From an uncultured Clostridia bacterium (GTDB taxonomy: Bacteria; Bacillota; Clostridia; Christensenellales; Borkfalkiaceae): a stretch of DNA of 37,633 bases. Positions 32,501 to 35,500 of the stretch are shown in pieces. How positions within the stretch are numbered: the stretch's first letter is position 1; every line of letters begins with the position of its first letter. A program made the position numbers and the translations under genes. The notes beneath the pieces were generated by a model. It ran no database searches and was not told the origin of the DNA. It worked only from the letters and a program-made list of their open reading frames with translations. Location: NCBI GenBank assembly GCA_947624215.1, contig CANQJJ010000014.1, forward strand, positions 1 to 37,633, written 5' to 3'.

Positions 32501-35500
32501 TTCTCATCAAGGTGAACGGCAACGCGAACGGCGGCACAGACTATGTCGGCCCCACCTACACCGACAGCTTGACCTTGGCCCAACTCACCGCGCCCGACTA
32601 CACGTTTATCGACGGCGTCAATGCGGGCAGCACGCTCGGCAAAGACAACGCGATCGGCATCATCACCGCTTCGCTCATGGCGACCTTCACCTATTCGGGC
32701 AAGTCGTTCGGCGGCATCGAATTCGACGGCACCGATGTGCAAGCGGGCAAATATACCATCACGGCGGCCACCGGCGGCACGTGTGCGAGCTGCTTTATAA
32801 TTTCCAATGCAGCGGGTTGCGCGGTGGGAGGCAACACCCCTCACTACATCGTGCCCCGCGCCGCGGTCTACGGCAACGACGTTCGAGTAAAATCCTTCGA
32901 TTACAATGCAAAGCTGCACACTGCGGAAGAGGCCGTAAGCGGCAACGATGGCTATAATGTACTTTGGAGCGTAGAGGAGGCCTCGGGTACCAATGCGGGT
33001 ACCTATTCCTTCAACGTGACCCTCAAAGATCAAAACCACCACTGGGCGCGTTTCCAAGGCGAAAACATTGCTGATGAACGCACCGATTCCGTGCCGCTGT
33101 TCTTCACCATCAACCAGGTGACGGCTTCGGTCGAGTTCACGAGCATCACCTTCTTGGTGACGCCGCAGGGTGCGCAAGAGGCCGAAGAAAAGGTATTGAC
33201 TGCTTCGGGCGGTGTCACGTGGATCTATCGTGACGAGGCTACTCGTACGAATTTCGTCTATAAGGTCACTGCGAATAGGAACGTGCTTACGATCGATGCG
33301 GAGAAAGTGAGCGTTTTGTATTCGGTAGGCGGCGATTGGACCACGGAGCTTCCCACCAACGCGGGCACCTATCGGGTGAAGTTGAGCCTTGCCCAAACGG
33401 AGAACTTCTCGAATACCGCCGAATCGAAAGAGTTTACGTTTACCATTGAAAAGCGCACGGTGGCAAAGATCGAGGCGCCCGCCAGCCAAAACTACACAGG
33501 CGCGATGCTGGAGACGCAGCTTGAAGGCGTCGATCTCAACATCATGAACGTTGAGAAGATAACAGATGCGCTCATGATCAACTATGTTTCCGGCGAGAGC
33601 GGGTACAGGACCATGCTTCGTGCCATCAACGTCGGAACGTATAAAATCAAAGTTACCCTTATCGATACTTCCAACTACAAGTGGGAAGACGAAGTGGACG
33701 GCAAACAGGATATCACCGTCACATGGGAGATTTGGAACGTCGCGGGCAATGTCACGCTCGGAGAGGTCGAAGACGTCTTCTACGGCTTCCATTTCTCAGT
33801 GAGCGCAACTTCTACGTTTGCGACAGAGACCGAGGCATTCAAGTTCTGGTATGCCGCATATAACGGCGAGACGAGCGGCGAAGATGTAAGCGTATGGACG
33901 CCTTGGAACACAAACGGTCCCAAGAATGCGGGCATGTATTGGATCCGCGCCGAGCTTGTAAGAACGAGCAACTACGAGGCGGCGTACGATTACCAACAGG
34001 CCGAGATCAAGAAGGCGGCTCTGACCGTGACGGTCTCCATCTCTGAGAGCGGCATAGAATATCGCTACGGCGGCGCCCTGCCCACAAGCTATGGCGTACA
34101 TGCTGATGGCTTGCAGTACGGTGAGCGTTGGGACAGCCTCAATGTTACACCGAAGTATAAAACGGTCGACGCCAGTAAGCAAGACATGCTGGGCAAGAAG
34201 TTTGTCGTCGGCACGTACTATCTGACGGTCGAAGCATTCGAGCTCGACAACTACGAAGTCATGGTGGTGGACGCCGCGTTCGAGGTCCTGCCCAAGCAGA
34301 TACAGGTGAATATCCTGCCGCAGACGGCGACCTATCAGGGCGGCAAACTGCCCGAAATCAACAAAGACCAATGGGCGCTTGTGGATGAAAATGCGCTCGT
34401 GGAAGACGACCAATTGACAAACGAGAATATCACCCTCTCGGTCGAAGAAGTCGCGAAGTACAATGCGGCCGCCTACTCCATCAACGGCACGCAGAAGGGC
34501 GCAGAGAACTACGCCATCGAGTTCTTGTCGGGCACGTTGACCATCAACCCCGCCGAGATCAACATCGAGAACATCACGGCCTACAACGTAGTTTACGGCG
34601 ACGATGTCAACGTGACGTTCAAGGTGAGAGACAGAGCGGATGAGCAGAGGAGCGGCTACAAGTTTACCAAAGGCGTAAAAATCTACGTTGCCTATTTCAA
34701 GGACAATGAAGATCTGCAAGGCGGGGCGCCCAAGGATGCGGGCACCTACAATGTCAAGCTCGCGCTCGGGCAGGAAGCCCCCGGCAACGACGACAGTACC
34801 AACTATGTTCTCACGGGAAGCATCGACGCGACGCTCGTCATCGAGAAGAAACAGATCGACCACAACGAGATCGTAAAGAAGGTCAACGGAACGACCTACA
34901 CCTACACGGGCACGTTGCAGGGTCCCGTTGCAAGCACGGTCGCGGGCTATTCCGAAGAGCTGTTCGGCAAGGCTGATCTCTACACCGTGAATGGCCTCAC
35001 AAAGGAAACGAACGCCGGCACCTACGAATATCGCTTGAAGATCGCAGACGGGATGTTCGTCAACTATCGCTGGACGGAGACCGACAACCAAGAGATCGTA
35101 GCGAGCTGGGCGATTTTGCAGGCGACGAACTCCGTCAATTGGACTGCGGAGCAGCAGGATCCCTACACCGCGGTGTACGGCGAGAGCTATGAGATCACGG
35201 CAACGGCCACGTTCGGCACGGTAGGGTATGCCTATGCGGCGAAGAAGGAAGGCGACTACGAGACGAGCGATTGGGTGCTCGGATTCCCCGCAAATGCAGG
35301 GGCCTACGTCATCCGCGCCTACGTGGAGGGCACCAACAATTATACGGGCGCAGATACGCAGCACGAACTGACCATCACCCCCGCGGAGCTTTTCGTTCAG
35401 ATCGGCAGCCCCACAGTGACCTACGGCGACGAGCTCGGCACGATCCTTCTCACCGTTTCGGGCTTTAAGACGCCTTACTTCGGCACAGTTGCGGGCACGC